64,000 nucleotides of DNA, from NCBI GenBank assembly GCA_963666965.1, contig OY762939.1, positions 1,054,001-1,118,000 of the forward strand, written 5' to 3'. The notes under the pieces are model-generated. The model saw only the letters and a program-made list of their open reading frames with translations. It did not search any database and was not told where the DNA came from. Shown here piece by piece: positions 42,241-50,912 of the stretch (the first letter of the stretch is position 1; every line of letters starts with the position of its first letter). Position numbers and translations under genes: made by a program. The stretch comes from Proruminimicrobium sp963666965 (GTDB lineage Bacteria; Elusimicrobiota; Endomicrobiia; Endomicrobiales; Endomicrobiaceae).

Positions 42241-42732
42241 TTATTTTTTTTGACTTATGATTAAATCGGGGATTTCGACAGTTGCATATTCAATGCCGGC
42301 TTCCGTAAAAAGATTCTTATAAGATTCATCCGGATATTCAAGACACATTACGAATTTTTTTATTCCTGCGTTTGTAAGCATTTTTGCGCAAAGTATGCAG
42401 GGTGAATGAGTGCAATATATTGTTGCGCCTTTTATATTTATCCCATGTGTTCCGGCCTGAATGATTGCGTTTTGCTCAGCATGAATGGCGCGGCATATTT
42501 CATGTCTTGTGCCTGACGGAATATTTAATTCATTTCTTAAACATCCGAGTTCAAGGCAGTCTTTTGTTCCCGAAGCGGCTCCGTTGTAACCCGTAGTAAG
42601 AATGCGTTTTTCTCTTACTATTACGGCGCCTACGTGGTGCCTTAGACATGTAGACCTTTCGGCAACAAGCCATGCCATTTTCATAAAATACGTATCCCAG
42701 TCGGGTCTTAATACTTTTTTAGTTTCAATCAT
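42241..42732 (-). CDS. dCMP/CMP deaminase family zinc hydrolase (ComEB-like)
   Basis: A 163-residue cytidine/deoxycytidylate deaminase. The active site is complete: IHAEQNAI (zinc His and catalytic Glu) and THSPCILCAKML (PCxxC zinc Cys). CLRHHVGAVIV, the GYNGAASGTKDC loop and RHEICRAIHAEQ fit dCMP deaminase, which makes dUMP for thymidylate synthesis. An extra cluster C-(x)n-HxxxC (DCLELGCLRN, HEIC) is the second, structural zinc site of the family. The frame opens at a TTG six codons earlier, but this lies at the -10 box; the ATG (complement of 42730-42732) is preferred. No Shine-Dalgarno sequence is seen. Confidence 0.92.
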   Translation of the reverse strand: MIETKKVLRPDWDTYFMKMAWLVAERSTCLRHHVGAVIVREKRILTTGYNGAASGTKDCLELGCLRNELNIPSGTRHEICRAIHAEQNAIIQAGTHGINIKGATIYCTHSPCILCAKMLTNAGIKKFVMCLEYPDESYKNLFTEAGIEYATVEIPDLIISQKK

Positions 42733-42741
42733 GACTTCTGA

Positions 42742-42770
42742 ATTAAACAAAATATGAGTATTCTTGTCAA
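42742..42770 (-). promoter_or_regulatory. dCMP deaminase promoter abutting the start codon
   Basis: On the minus strand, TTGACA (complement of 42765-42770), a 17-base spacer and TTTAAT (complement of 42742-42747). Transcription would start near 42735, about 3 bases before the ATG. The -35 box overlaps that of the divergent GH94-like gene. Confidence 0.68.
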
Positions 42771-42792
42771 ATAAGTGAGTTTTTCGTATAAT
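42764..42792 (+). promoter_or_regulatory. Promoter of the GH94-like gene
   Basis: TTGTCA (42764-42769), a 17-base spacer and TATAAT (42787-42792). The leader to the ATG at 42831 is about 32 bases and includes a normal ribosome site (GGAG). The -35 box shares bases with the opposite promoter through the palindromic TTGTCAA/TTGACAA. Confidence 0.75.
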
Positions 42793-42830
42793 TACAAGAC
42801 TAAAATAAGTTTTCTTTTGGAGATATAAAA

Positions 42831-45506
42831 ATGGGTAAAAATTTATGGCATTACGATGAAAAAGGTCAGTGCGTTGTTAATGATTCAAGAAGTTTGAAGC
42901 AGCCGTTAATACACATGCTTGCAAATTGTCCTAAATATTTTTCAATTTGTGACAATTTCTTAAGAGGATTCAGCGGATTTGACTATACGAGAATGTTCGG
43001 TGAATTTGACGGTCCGAATTTTCCGAAAGGCAATGCAAGATTCTTGTGGCTGAGAGAAGAAAATAAGACGTGGCTTGTAAATAATTACGACTTAACCGAT
43101 ACAGAAACTAAAAATCCTAAATATGAGATGGGGCTCGGCTATGTGACTTTTTCGGGTTCGTCGGAAACAATGAAATTGTCTGTTTCGGCAACTGTTTTTG
43201 TTCCTCTTGAAGAAATGGCTGAATTATGGATGGTTGAAATAAAAAATAATTCAAACAAAGCAAAGACCGTTGATTTTATACCGGCTGTTCCTATATTCGG
43301 CGGCAACAGAGCTTATGTCGAATACCATAGAGACGTCGTAAGACTTTACAACAAAAGCGAAATAAATAAAAGCATAAAAATATTGCCGGGTCTTGAATGG
43401 ATAGAAGGTTCAACAGGTCCCAGCGATATATGTTATTTTATGAGCGCAGAAACTGAAAAAGGCAGAAAAGGCGACAGATTTTATTCTGACAGAGAAACTT
43501 TTCTCGGCCCTAACGGCATGTGGCTTAAACCCGAATCTATACTTAAAAACACAGCTCCGCAAAAACAGTGTTACGGTAAAGAGGCTGTCGGAGCCGTTGA
43601 ATTCAAAAAGATTACGATACCTGCCGGCAAAAGCGTAAAGTTTGTAGTTGTTAACGGAATAACTTTTTACGGAAGCAAGGATGCCGATAAAATTATAAAA
43701 AAATATTCTTACAAAAAAGCTCAAAAGGCCTTTGAAGATTTAAATGCCTACTGGCAGGAAAGATGCAGCAGAGTAAGAATCACTACAGGAAACAGCGATT
43801 TTAATATTTTATGGAATACATGGTGGTGCTACCAGCTCTCAATGAGATACTGGTTCGGAAATACTGCCCATCCTCAGACGGATTACGGTTCGGATTTTGC
43901 AGGATGGAGAGATTTCTGGCAGGATATGATGGCAGCAACGGTTATAGATCCTAAAGGGCTTGAAGAAAGAACTTTAAAGACTCTTGAAGGAATAAGACTT
44001 GACGGTACAAACGCTACGAGATTTTTTGCAAGAACAAAAGAATTCGGAAGCGACGAAGTGCACGGTTTATGGTGTGATCATCCTTACTGGACGGCGCAGA
44101 CCGTTATGATACTTGTAAATTTTTTGGGAGATCCGAAATTTTTATTCAGAGAAGGAATAGGTTATTTTAAAGATGCCTATCAGGACAGAGGAGAAACAAA
44201 AAATCAAGAATGGAAGAAAGGTTATATTGAGTCGCAGAAAAATTCAACAGGTAAGAAACATACCGGTACGGTATTAGAACATTTGCTGGTTCAGATTATG
44301 ACTATGTTTTATGACGTAGGCAAACATAATCTTTTAAAGCAGAAAAGAGCCGATTGGAACGATGCCGTCGATCAGGTAAAGGGCGAAAACGTTACCTTTA
44401 CTTTTGCCGTAGCGCAGAACTGCAATGAGGTCGCAAATCTTCTTGAAAAAATATCAAAAGATTTAAATATTTCCGAAATTGAGGTGTTTGAAGAATTTAC
44501 GCTTCTTATTGAAAATTGGAAAGACGGCGTAAAGGATATTCCTGCATCTGAAAGACAGGCAAAACTTAAAAAGTATCTTGGCAAAGTAAATACTGCAGTC
44601 AGCGGTAAGAAAGTAAAAATAAAAGTAGATAAAATATTAAAAGATTTAAGGGTAAAAGCGCAGCTTTCGATAGACAATGCAAACAGAAAAGCATGGAACG
44701 GACATTATTATTCGGGCTATATATTTGACGACGGCAAACCCGTTGACACGATATTTAATAAATCTTCCCTTTCAAAAAAGAGTCCTACTTCGGATGATTT
44801 TGAGATGATGCTTATGCCTCAGACATGGTCTTTGGTATCGGGCGGAGCTGATAAAATAAAGGCAGCTTCAAAAGTAATTGATTCGGCGTTTAAATATCTT
44901 TTTGACAAAGAAGTCGGAGCGATGAAACTTAATTATCCCGCATATACAAAATTTGACAAGACTATAGGCAGAATAACCGGTTTTGCTCCGGGAACGAAAG
45001 AAAACAACGCTATATTTTCTCATGCAAATCTTTTCTTTGTATGGGCGCTTATAAAAAGAGGCATGCCTGATGATGCTTATAAGGTTTTTTCGGGTATAAA
45101 TCCTTTAAATCATGAACATGAAATTATAAGAACAGGTCCGTGGATACCTGAATACTATGTTTCTTCAGATAATCCTAATATAGCAGGACGCGGAGAATAC
45201 CCTGTTTTAACAGGTTCATGCGCCTGGACCAGATATGCTTTTCAGAATTTCTTTTTCGGAGTCAGAGGACTGATAGACGGGCTTCTTATTGATCCAAGAC
45301 TTCCTGCGACAAAAGATTTCAAAGAAAGTTCTCTTCAGATTAAGTTTAGAGGAGCTTTGTATAATATAAAGTTTTTAAATCCGTCGCTTAAGAAAAATAC
45401 TTTTGCAAAAACAATAATTGTCGACGGCAAACAGATAGAAGGTAATATTATTAAGCCTTTTAAATCAGGAACTCACAATGTTGAAGTTTTGCTTGATATA
45501 AAATAA
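42831..45506 (+). CDS. GH94-like glycoside phosphorylase family protein
   Basis: An 891-residue protein resembling cellobiose/chitobiose phosphorylases and related GH94 enzymes, which phosphorolyse beta-linked disaccharides to sugar 1-phosphates. The N-terminal beta-sandwich starts MGKNLWHYDEKGQCVVNDS; the (alpha/alpha)6 barrel has QTDYGSDFAGWRDFWQDM, LDGTNATRFFARTKEFGSDE, HTGTVLEHLLVQIMT and KRADWNDAVDQ, whose Asp is at the general-acid position of the family (pieces quoted). The RGEYPVLTGSCAWTRYAFQ end is also typical. The substrate is not inferable. No signal peptide, so cytoplasmic. It follows a consensus promoter and precedes an exported FecR-like protein by 13 bases. Confidence 0.8.
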   Translation: MGKNLWHYDEKGQCVVNDSRSLKQPLIHMLANCPKYFSICDNFLRGFSGFDYTRMFGEFDGPNFPKGNARFLWLREENKTWLVNNYDLTDTETKNPKYEMGLGYVTFSGSSETMKLSVSATVFVPLEEMAELWMVEIKNNSNKAKTVDFIPAVPIFGGNRAYVEYHRDVVRLYNKSEINKSIKILPGLEWIEGSTGPSDICYFMSAETEKGRKGDRFYSDRETFLGPNGMWLKPESILKNTAPQKQCYGKEAVGAVEFKKITIPAGKSVKFVVVNGITFYGSKDADKIIKKYSYKKAQKAFEDLNAYWQERCSRVRITTGNSDFNILWNTWWCYQLSMRYWFGNTAHPQTDYGSDFAGWRDFWQDMMAATVIDPKGLEERTLKTLEGIRLDGTNATRFFARTKEFGSDEVHGLWCDHPYWTAQTVMILVNFLGDPKFLFREGIGYFKDAYQDRGETKNQEWKKGYIESQKNSTGKKHTGTVLEHLLVQIMTMFYDVGKHNLLKQKRADWNDAVDQVKGENVTFTFAVAQNCNEVANLLEKISKDLNISEIEVFEEFTLLIENWKDGVKDIPASERQAKLKKYLGKVNTAVSGKKVKIKVDKILKDLRVKAQLSIDNANRKAWNGHYYSGYIFDDGKPVDTIFNKSSLSKKSPTSDDFEMMLMPQTWSLVSGGADKIKAASKVIDSAFKYLFDKEVGAMKLNYPAYTKFDKTIGRITGFAPGTKENNAIFSHANLFFVWALIKRGMPDDAYKVFSGINPLNHEHEIIRTGPWIPEYYVSSDNPNIAGRGEYPVLTGSCAWTRYAFQNFFFGVRGLIDGLLIDPRLPATKDFKESSLQIKFRGALYNIKFLNPSLKKNTFAKTIIVDGKQIEGNIIKPFKSGTHNVEVLLDIK

Positions 45507-45519
45507 ACGGAGCTGGTTT

Positions 45520-46065
45520 ATGAATAAAAATATAGTATTGAGTTTATGTTTTTTATTGTTTTTTGTTTCTCATGCCTATTCAAAAACCGATATGCAGATT
45601 CAGTCTTTTGTAAAAGCTGTTGATATTACAGGGCCTGATAAAGTTAAAAACAGATATGTTGATATCGATGCCGTGCCGGATATTCTTTATTCATCGAGTA
45701 TTGCAGCTTACGGAGGTGTCGTGAATTTGTCTTTGTTAGGTTCAGATATAGTTTTAAAAAACTCGCAAAGAATTTACATTTCAAAAGATCCTGTTGAAAA
45801 AGAAATAAGAATAAGCAAAATTGAAAATTTAGGCGATTGCCAGGTCATAGTAGATTTGCCTGTTAATATATCAATAGGAAGCGTCATGACTGTTTTACTT
45901 GATTATAATTCGATAGTTTCGTTTAAACAAAAAGATTTCGGCGTTTGTGAGTTCAGAGTTGTTTACGGAACGGTTTCAGTAAAGATCGATGAAACTGAAA
46001 AAAAACTTTCAGCAGGCGAAAAGTTTGAATATGAGCTTATCGGAGGCAATGAAGATGCCATTTAA
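45520..46065 (+). CDS. Exported FecR-like protein of unknown function
   Basis: A 181-residue protein with a signal peptide (about 1-21, core IVLSLCFLLFFVSHAYS). The mature part is beta-rich. The segment FRVVYGTVSVKIDETEKKLSAGEKFEY recalls the FecR fold (G-x-V-x-V then L-x-x-G-E; quoted in part: YGTVSVKIDETEKK, LSAGEKFEY), but the similarity is short. No membrane segment other than the signal is seen, so it is probably periplasmic. The ribosome site CGGAG supports the ATG. Its 3' end overlaps rfbC by 11 bases, linking it to sugar-nucleotide genes. Confidence 0.65.
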   Translation: MNKNIVLSLCFLLFFVSHAYSKTDMQIQSFVKAVDITGPDKVKNRYVDIDAVPDILYSSSIAAYGGVVNLSLLGSDIVLKNSQRIYISKDPVEKEIRISKIENLGDCQVIVDLPVNISIGSVMTVLLDYNSIVSFKQKDFGVCEFRVVYGTVSVKIDETEKKLSAGEKFEYELIGGNEDAI

Positions 46066-46636
46066 ATTTACAAAACTTGCTATTGATGAAGTGATTCAGA
46101 TAGAGCCGCTGAGATTTAAAGATGACAGAGGTTTTTTTGAAGAAGTTTTCAAAATGCCTGATTTTAAAAACTTTGGTATGGATGTGAATATAAAACAGAT
46201 TAATTTTTCACATTCTTCAAAAGGAGTTTTAAGAGGTCTTCATTACCAGCTTGCTCCGTTTGTACAGTCAAAACTTGTAAGAGTTATTTCAGGAGCCATA
46301 TATGACGTTGCCGTAGATTTGAGAATAGGTTCTCCAACGTTTGGTAAATGGGTTGGAGCTTTGCTTGAGGCAAATTCAAAAAGTATGCTTTTTATTCCAG
46401 AAGGTTTTGCACACGGTTTTGAAGTTTTGTCCGAGACGGTTGATTTTGAATATTATTGTTCAAACATATATGCTCCCGAATATGAAAGAGGGATAAGATA
46501 TGACGATTCTTTTCTGAACATAACATGGAACACTGTTAAACCGAAACTTTCTCAAAAAGATCTGGTATATCCTGATTTTGAAAACGCAGAACATAATTTT
46601 GAATATAAACTATTGAATAAAGAGGTATTTAAATGA
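46055..46636 (+). CDS. rfbC: dTDP-4-dehydrorhamnose 3,5-epimerase
   Basis: RfbC (193 residues) is the cupin epimerase of dTDP-rhamnose synthesis. Motifs DDRGFFEEVFKMPDF, INFSHSSKGVLRGLHYQL (His catalytic), GAIYDVAVDLRIGSPTFGKW and FIPEGFAHGFEVLSE (quoted in pieces) are all present. The frame opens 22 codons earlier, but the ribosome site CGGAGG (46041-46046) and family alignment put the start at ATG 46055, inside the end of the preceding gene. It overlaps rfbD by ATGA. rfbA and rfbB are not in the window. Confidence 0.95.
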   Translation: MPFKFTKLAIDEVIQIEPLRFKDDRGFFEEVFKMPDFKNFGMDVNIKQINFSHSSKGVLRGLHYQLAPFVQSKLVRVISGAIYDVAVDLRIGSPTFGKWVGALLEANSKSMLFIPEGFAHGFEVLSETVDFEYYCSNIYAPEYERGIRYDDSFLNITWNTVKPKLSQKDLVYPDFENAEHNFEYKLLNKEVFK

Positions 46637-47493
46637 GAGTTCTGATAGCCGGATATCCGGGCCAGCTGGCTAAGTCATTTATAAGCGAGTTGAGCAGAAA
46701 AAATATAGTATTTTTAACTCCTCCTCATTATGATTTTGATATAACAAATAATTATCAGATAAGCGGGATGATATCCTCGTTTAAACCCGATGTTCTTATA
46801 AATTGTGCGGCTTATAACAGTGTCGAACATGCAGAAGAAAATATGACAGAAGCTGTCGCAGTAAATTATAAAGCTGTTGAAAATCTTGTCAAAGAAGCGG
46901 AATTACATAAAATAAAACTAGTTCATTTCAGCACGGATTACGTTTTTGACGGTAAAAAAAATGACTGGTATTTTGAAACAGATAAGCCAAATCCGTTAAA
47001 TGTTTACGGCAAAAGCAAGTTAGCAGGTGAAAACATAGCTTTACAATATGAAAACAGTCTTGTTTTCAGGTTAAGCTGGGTTATAGGGTACGGTAGAAAT
47101 AACTTTCTATATAAATTTACAAACTGGATAAAAGATAAAGATACTGTAAAAGTTTCCAATGATGAAATATCAGTGCCGACTTTTACTTTTGATATTGCAA
47201 AATATGTTTTGATGGCATTGGAAAAGAATTTAACCGGATTATATCATCTGACAAATTCAGGCAGGGCATCAAGATATGATCTTGCAAGTAAATACGCCAA
47301 ACTTATGGGTTTTACAAATGAAATTGTACCTGTTCCAATGTCTGCGTTTGAAGTTCCTGTAAAAAGACCGTTGGTTACTGCAATGTCAAACAGGAAAATA
47401 TCGATTGAATTAGGTGTTCAGCTGCCTAAATGGGAAGATTCATTGAGAATTTATTGTGATTCTATAAAAAGTAATTTAGACCTGAATCAATAA
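46633..47493 (+). CDS. rfbD: dTDP-4-dehydrorhamnose reductase
   Basis: RfbD (286 residues) reduces dTDP-4-dehydro-L-rhamnose with NAD(P)H, the last step to dTDP-rhamnose for surface polysaccharide. The Rossmann start MRVLIAGYPGQLAKSF matches GxxGQLG with Pro for Ala/Asn. VLINCAAYNSVEHAEEN, LVHFSTDYVFDG (catalytic Thr/Asp region), PLNVYGKSKLAGE (YxxxK) and TGLYHLTNSG follow the family. It overlaps rfbC by 4 bases and the phosphoribosyltransferase gene by one (TAATG). Confidence 0.92.
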   Translation: MRVLIAGYPGQLAKSFISELSRKNIVFLTPPHYDFDITNNYQISGMISSFKPDVLINCAAYNSVEHAEENMTEAVAVNYKAVENLVKEAELHKIKLVHFSTDYVFDGKKNDWYFETDKPNPLNVYGKSKLAGENIALQYENSLVFRLSWVIGYGRNNFLYKFTNWIKDKDTVKVSNDEISVPTFTFDIAKYVLMALEKNLTGLYHLTNSGRASRYDLASKYAKLMGFTNEIVPVPMSAFEVPVKRPLVTAMSNRKISIELGVQLPKWEDSLRIYCDSIKSNLDLNQ

Positions 47494-48002
47494 TGGATAA
47501 AATCAAAACTGCCGGAAAATTTTTTTATTTAACCGAATATGACAGTTCTGTTTCGGGGCCGTTTTGTTCTTTTATGAAAAATCTAAAATCCGACTGTCAG
47601 TTGTTTTGTGATATGGCGGTATCCTTATCAATAAAAATAGAGCCGTTTAAAAAAGATTTTGACGTTTTTGTAAGCGTTCCGAAATATGAAAAAAATGACT
47701 CTGAAATAGATTATTCCGAAAAACTGTCCGGTATATTGTCGTCAAAATTAAACATTCCGTATGAAAAAAATGTTATTTCAAAAATAAAACATACAAATAA
47801 AATGAAAGTGTTGCCTGCCGGCGAAAGGTTTTCGGAAATAGCGTCGGCCTTTAAAATTAATACCAGTAAATATAAAAGAATATGTATTGTTGATGATGTT
47901 TACTCTTCAGGCGCTACTGTAGGGGAAATAATAAAAACCTTTAACAATAGCGGGATAACTGACATATATGTGGCGGTGCTGGTTCTTCAAAATCAATTAT
48001 AA
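47493..48002 (+). CDS. ComF-like phosphoribosyltransferase domain protein
   Basis: A 169-residue protein with a type I phosphoribosyltransferase core. The PRPP motif is RICIVDDVYSSGATVGEI at about 128-145. FDVFVSVPKYEKND and the following YSEKLSGILSSKL resemble the ComF family, but the N-terminal CxxC zinc finger of ComF is missing. ComF proteins help DNA uptake and repair; the reaction is unknown. The gene is the last in the rfb unit (TAATG overlap) and faces the addAB genes across a 78-base gap in which I see no clear terminator. Confidence 0.75.
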   Translation: MDKIKTAGKFFYLTEYDSSVSGPFCSFMKNLKSDCQLFCDMAVSLSIKIEPFKKDFDVFVSVPKYEKNDSEIDYSEKLSGILSSKLNIPYEKNVISKIKHTNKMKVLPAGERFSEIASAFKINTSKYKRICIVDDVYSSGATVGEIIKTFNNSGITDIYVAVLVLQNQL

Positions 48003-48080
48003 CGACCGCAATATTTTTGATACAGCTTTGTAATTTTAAATTCTAACTACAACTTCTGTAATATAATAAAAAGTATTAAT

Positions 48081-50912
48081 TTACCTGCAAAGATAGAAAT
48101 ACGGGCAGGTTTCGCATTTTACTTTATCGTATGGTTCGGATTTAAAAGGAGTATCACCGTTAATTTCTGAAATAATATATTTTAAATTATCAATGCAGAT
48201 GTCGTAAATGAATTGCCTGTCTTCAGGTGTCATGTCTTTATCAAATAAGTATATTTTATTAGAGTCTCTTACAGAGTAAAGAATACAGTTGTCTATTGTG
48301 TGGCCGGGATTTTTTTCTTCATAAACGAATTTATATACGGGGAGCTGGAAAGATTTTATATTTTTTTGTATAAACTCTCTTCGGTCGCCGGTTATTGCAT
48401 CGCTTAATTTGGATTTTAGAGGTTTTTCGATGCTTCCCGTTTTATAATCAATTATATAAAGTGATCCGTCATTGTTTCTGTCTACTCTGTCAACTTTTAA
48501 TTTAAGATTATAGGTTACGCCGTTTATTTCTATTTTTGAAATAAATTTTGATTCTGCTTCAATAATTTCTTTGAAATCCCGTTTTATTTCATTTTCATAA
48601 AAATCACATAATCTTTTTCTAATAAGTTTTTTTAATAAAAAAATCTTTCCTGTTTCATGCTGTTTGAAAAAAGTTTCAAGTTTTACATCTAAATTTTTTT
48701 GATATCCCGAAAATATATTTGTCGTTAACGCGTCTTTGGTTAGGCCTTTATGAAATGTTTCTTCCAGAAATTCATGTATAAAGTTGCCTATATCAAGTCT
48801 TTCATAATTTTGTTCAAAATCAGCATGTTCTGAAAGCTGCAGAATATATTTAAAATAAAATTGCAGTCTGCATCTCAAATAAGTGTCTATGCTTGTGGGA
48901 GAATAGCTGAAATGTTTTAAAAAATCTTTAATTCTATCCGTTTTAGAGAATTCCTGTTTATTTGTTAGCAGAGTTTTGTTTGATAAAACCGCTTTTGTAA
49001 CATTTGCGACCTTAAGAGATTTCTTTTCAGACTGTTCTTTCCATACAAGTTCTTCTATAAATCTGCTTCTGCCGTTTTTTTCATCATCTGGATATATCAA
49101 CGTGACGTTTTCGGCGGATGCTATAAGACTCATGAAATTGTATTTTTGTATGTCGGTTTCTCTGCTTACATAGCCTATGCCAAGAGAATTCATAACATCT
49201 TTCGGTATTAAAGGACTTGTCTCTTTAATGCTGGGCATAAAGGAGTCAGACATTGATAATACATAAACATTTTTAAAGCTTAGTCCTCTTGACTCCATTG
49301 TTCCGAGAATCTGCAATCCTTTCAGAGGACTTCCTATAAGCGAAATATTTCCCTTTAAAAGAATTTCTTCCAATATGTAAAATATTTCGTGTTGTTCAAA
49401 TTTTTCATTACTACAGACTGCTTTTTCAAACTGCCCGGCTATATCATAAATTATATTAACGGCTCCCAAATTGAAAGGATATGTGTGTATAAGGCTTTTT
49501 TCAACTATATTATCGGCAACATGCTTAAGATAGCCGCCGGTATGTGACATATTTGAAAGTTTTTCTGGTCTGTAAAAAAACAAATCAAATATCTCATCCA
49601 GAATTTCTTTTACTCTTTTTACGGTAACAGGCTGCCAATATAAAGTCACGGTGCGCGAAATATCGTTTTGAAGTTTTATATTGTTTTTTATATCGTCTAA
49701 ATTTATGAATACATGGTCTTTAAATTCAGCTTCCTCATTGAATCTGTCAAAATGCCGCATTATATTATGAACTATAATTCTTGTTACGCTGGGATTGCCG
49801 ATAAATCTCATATTTTTTGCAAGAGGATTAGTTAATACGGAGATGATGTCTTTAACATAATATTTGTTGTTCTTTTTGTTTTTTTGCGCCTGAAGAACCA
49901 TGCTTATTAAAGAAAAAACCGTAGTCTTTTTGGCGGGATATCCGACAGCCACGTTAATATCGCCGACAATACTGTATATTTGGCTCATTACCGAAGGAAG
50001 TATTGAATTGTCAGGAACAATAACAACAGTGTCTTTTATGTCATTTTCCGCAATCTTGCTTAAAAGATTTTTTGCAAGGCATGCCTGAGATTCTCCGTCA
50101 TAAGCGCAGTAAAAATTTATATTGTTTTTAATTTTTTCTTCGTTTGAATTTTTGTAAACAGCTTCATTAAAATCTTTATATATTTTATCTATAGATATCC
50201 AATTGTCCTTTGAACCTTTGATTATAATATCGAGTTTATTTTCATCATATATTTTTTTGAACATATCCGTTTCGGATTTATTTAAATAATAAGGATTAAA
50301 CAAAATAACGTTTTTATATTCTTTTAGATAATCGTTTATTTTTGAATCTGCCAAAAGATACGAATATCCTCTTGTCGTTTTTTTAGCCGAAAGCATATAT
50401 TTATGAAATTCCTGCCTTATAAAAGACAGGTTTTTCAGAAGCTCATTTATGGTCTTAGGCAGATCGTATCCTATGTCGGCGTTTAATTGCACATTTAATA
50501 ATTTATCATTTTGTATTTTTTCTATATCAAGCGCTTCAATGAAGGCGAGAATTTCAGAACTCCACTGAAAAAACTCAGCAAAAGAAGCCTGGTTATCAAA
50601 AAGATCTTGAGTGTTTTTTTTGACAATTTCAAAAATTGAGTAGGCGCTGTCAATTTGAGATATTTTTTGCAGATTATAATAATTTTTTGCAATATCGTTT
50701 GCAAGTTCGTCAAAAGTAAAAAAAACAGGAGGGATAAATGGTTTATTGATTTTTTTTGATAACTCTTTTTTTATAAAAAGAGCAGGCCTTTTTGAAGGCA
50801 TAATTACCGCAATATCTGAAAAATCGCCGCTTTTTTTCTGCGACAGTATATGATCGGCGCAGAAATGAATCATATTTTCGTTAAGCGAAATATTAATAAT
50901 TTTTGAAGGCAT
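48081..50912 (-). CDS. addB: AddB-type subunit of helicase-nuclease, Fe-S PD-(D/E)XK nuclease
   Basis: A 943-residue protein of the AddB class, partner of AddA in end resection for recombination. The N-terminal half is an inactive helicase fold: IAVIMPSKRPALFIKKELSK stands where Walker A would be, so ATP binding is unlikely, as in some AddB of Bacteroidota and Campylobacterota. The C-terminal nuclease has YSPTSIDTYLRCRLQFYFKYI (first cluster Cys), LKVDRVDRNND (Asp), LYIIDYKTGS (D-x-K) and FQLPVYKFVY. The end KCETCPYFYLCR gives three more Cys for a 4Fe-4S cluster (pieces quoted). It overlaps addA by one base (TAATG). Confidence 0.86.
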   Translation of the reverse strand: MPSKIINISLNENMIHFCADHILSQKKSGDFSDIAVIMPSKRPALFIKKELSKKINKPFIPPVFFTFDELANDIAKNYYNLQKISQIDSAYSIFEIVKKNTQDLFDNQASFAEFFQWSSEILAFIEALDIEKIQNDKLLNVQLNADIGYDLPKTINELLKNLSFIRQEFHKYMLSAKKTTRGYSYLLADSKINDYLKEYKNVILFNPYYLNKSETDMFKKIYDENKLDIIIKGSKDNWISIDKIYKDFNEAVYKNSNEEKIKNNINFYCAYDGESQACLAKNLLSKIAENDIKDTVVIVPDNSILPSVMSQIYSIVGDINVAVGYPAKKTTVFSLISMVLQAQKNKKNNKYYVKDIISVLTNPLAKNMRFIGNPSVTRIIVHNIMRHFDRFNEEAEFKDHVFINLDDIKNNIKLQNDISRTVTLYWQPVTVKRVKEILDEIFDLFFYRPEKLSNMSHTGGYLKHVADNIVEKSLIHTYPFNLGAVNIIYDIAGQFEKAVCSNEKFEQHEIFYILEEILLKGNISLIGSPLKGLQILGTMESRGLSFKNVYVLSMSDSFMPSIKETSPLIPKDVMNSLGIGYVSRETDIQKYNFMSLIASAENVTLIYPDDEKNGRSRFIEELVWKEQSEKKSLKVANVTKAVLSNKTLLTNKQEFSKTDRIKDFLKHFSYSPTSIDTYLRCRLQFYFKYILQLSEHADFEQNYERLDIGNFIHEFLEETFHKGLTKDALTTNIFSGYQKNLDVKLETFFKQHETGKIFLLKKLIRKRLCDFYENEIKRDFKEIIEAESKFISKIEINGVTYNLKLKVDRVDRNNDGSLYIIDYKTGSIEKPLKSKLSDAITGDRREFIQKNIKSFQLPVYKFVYEEKNPGHTIDNCILYSVRDSNKIYLFDKDMTPEDRQFIYDICIDNLKYIISEINGDTPFKSEPYDKVKCETCPYFYLCR

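Noticed and set aside
48003..48080. Possible terminator between the ComF-like gene and addB
   Set aside because: I could not find a convincing GC-rich stem with a T-run in this convergent gap.
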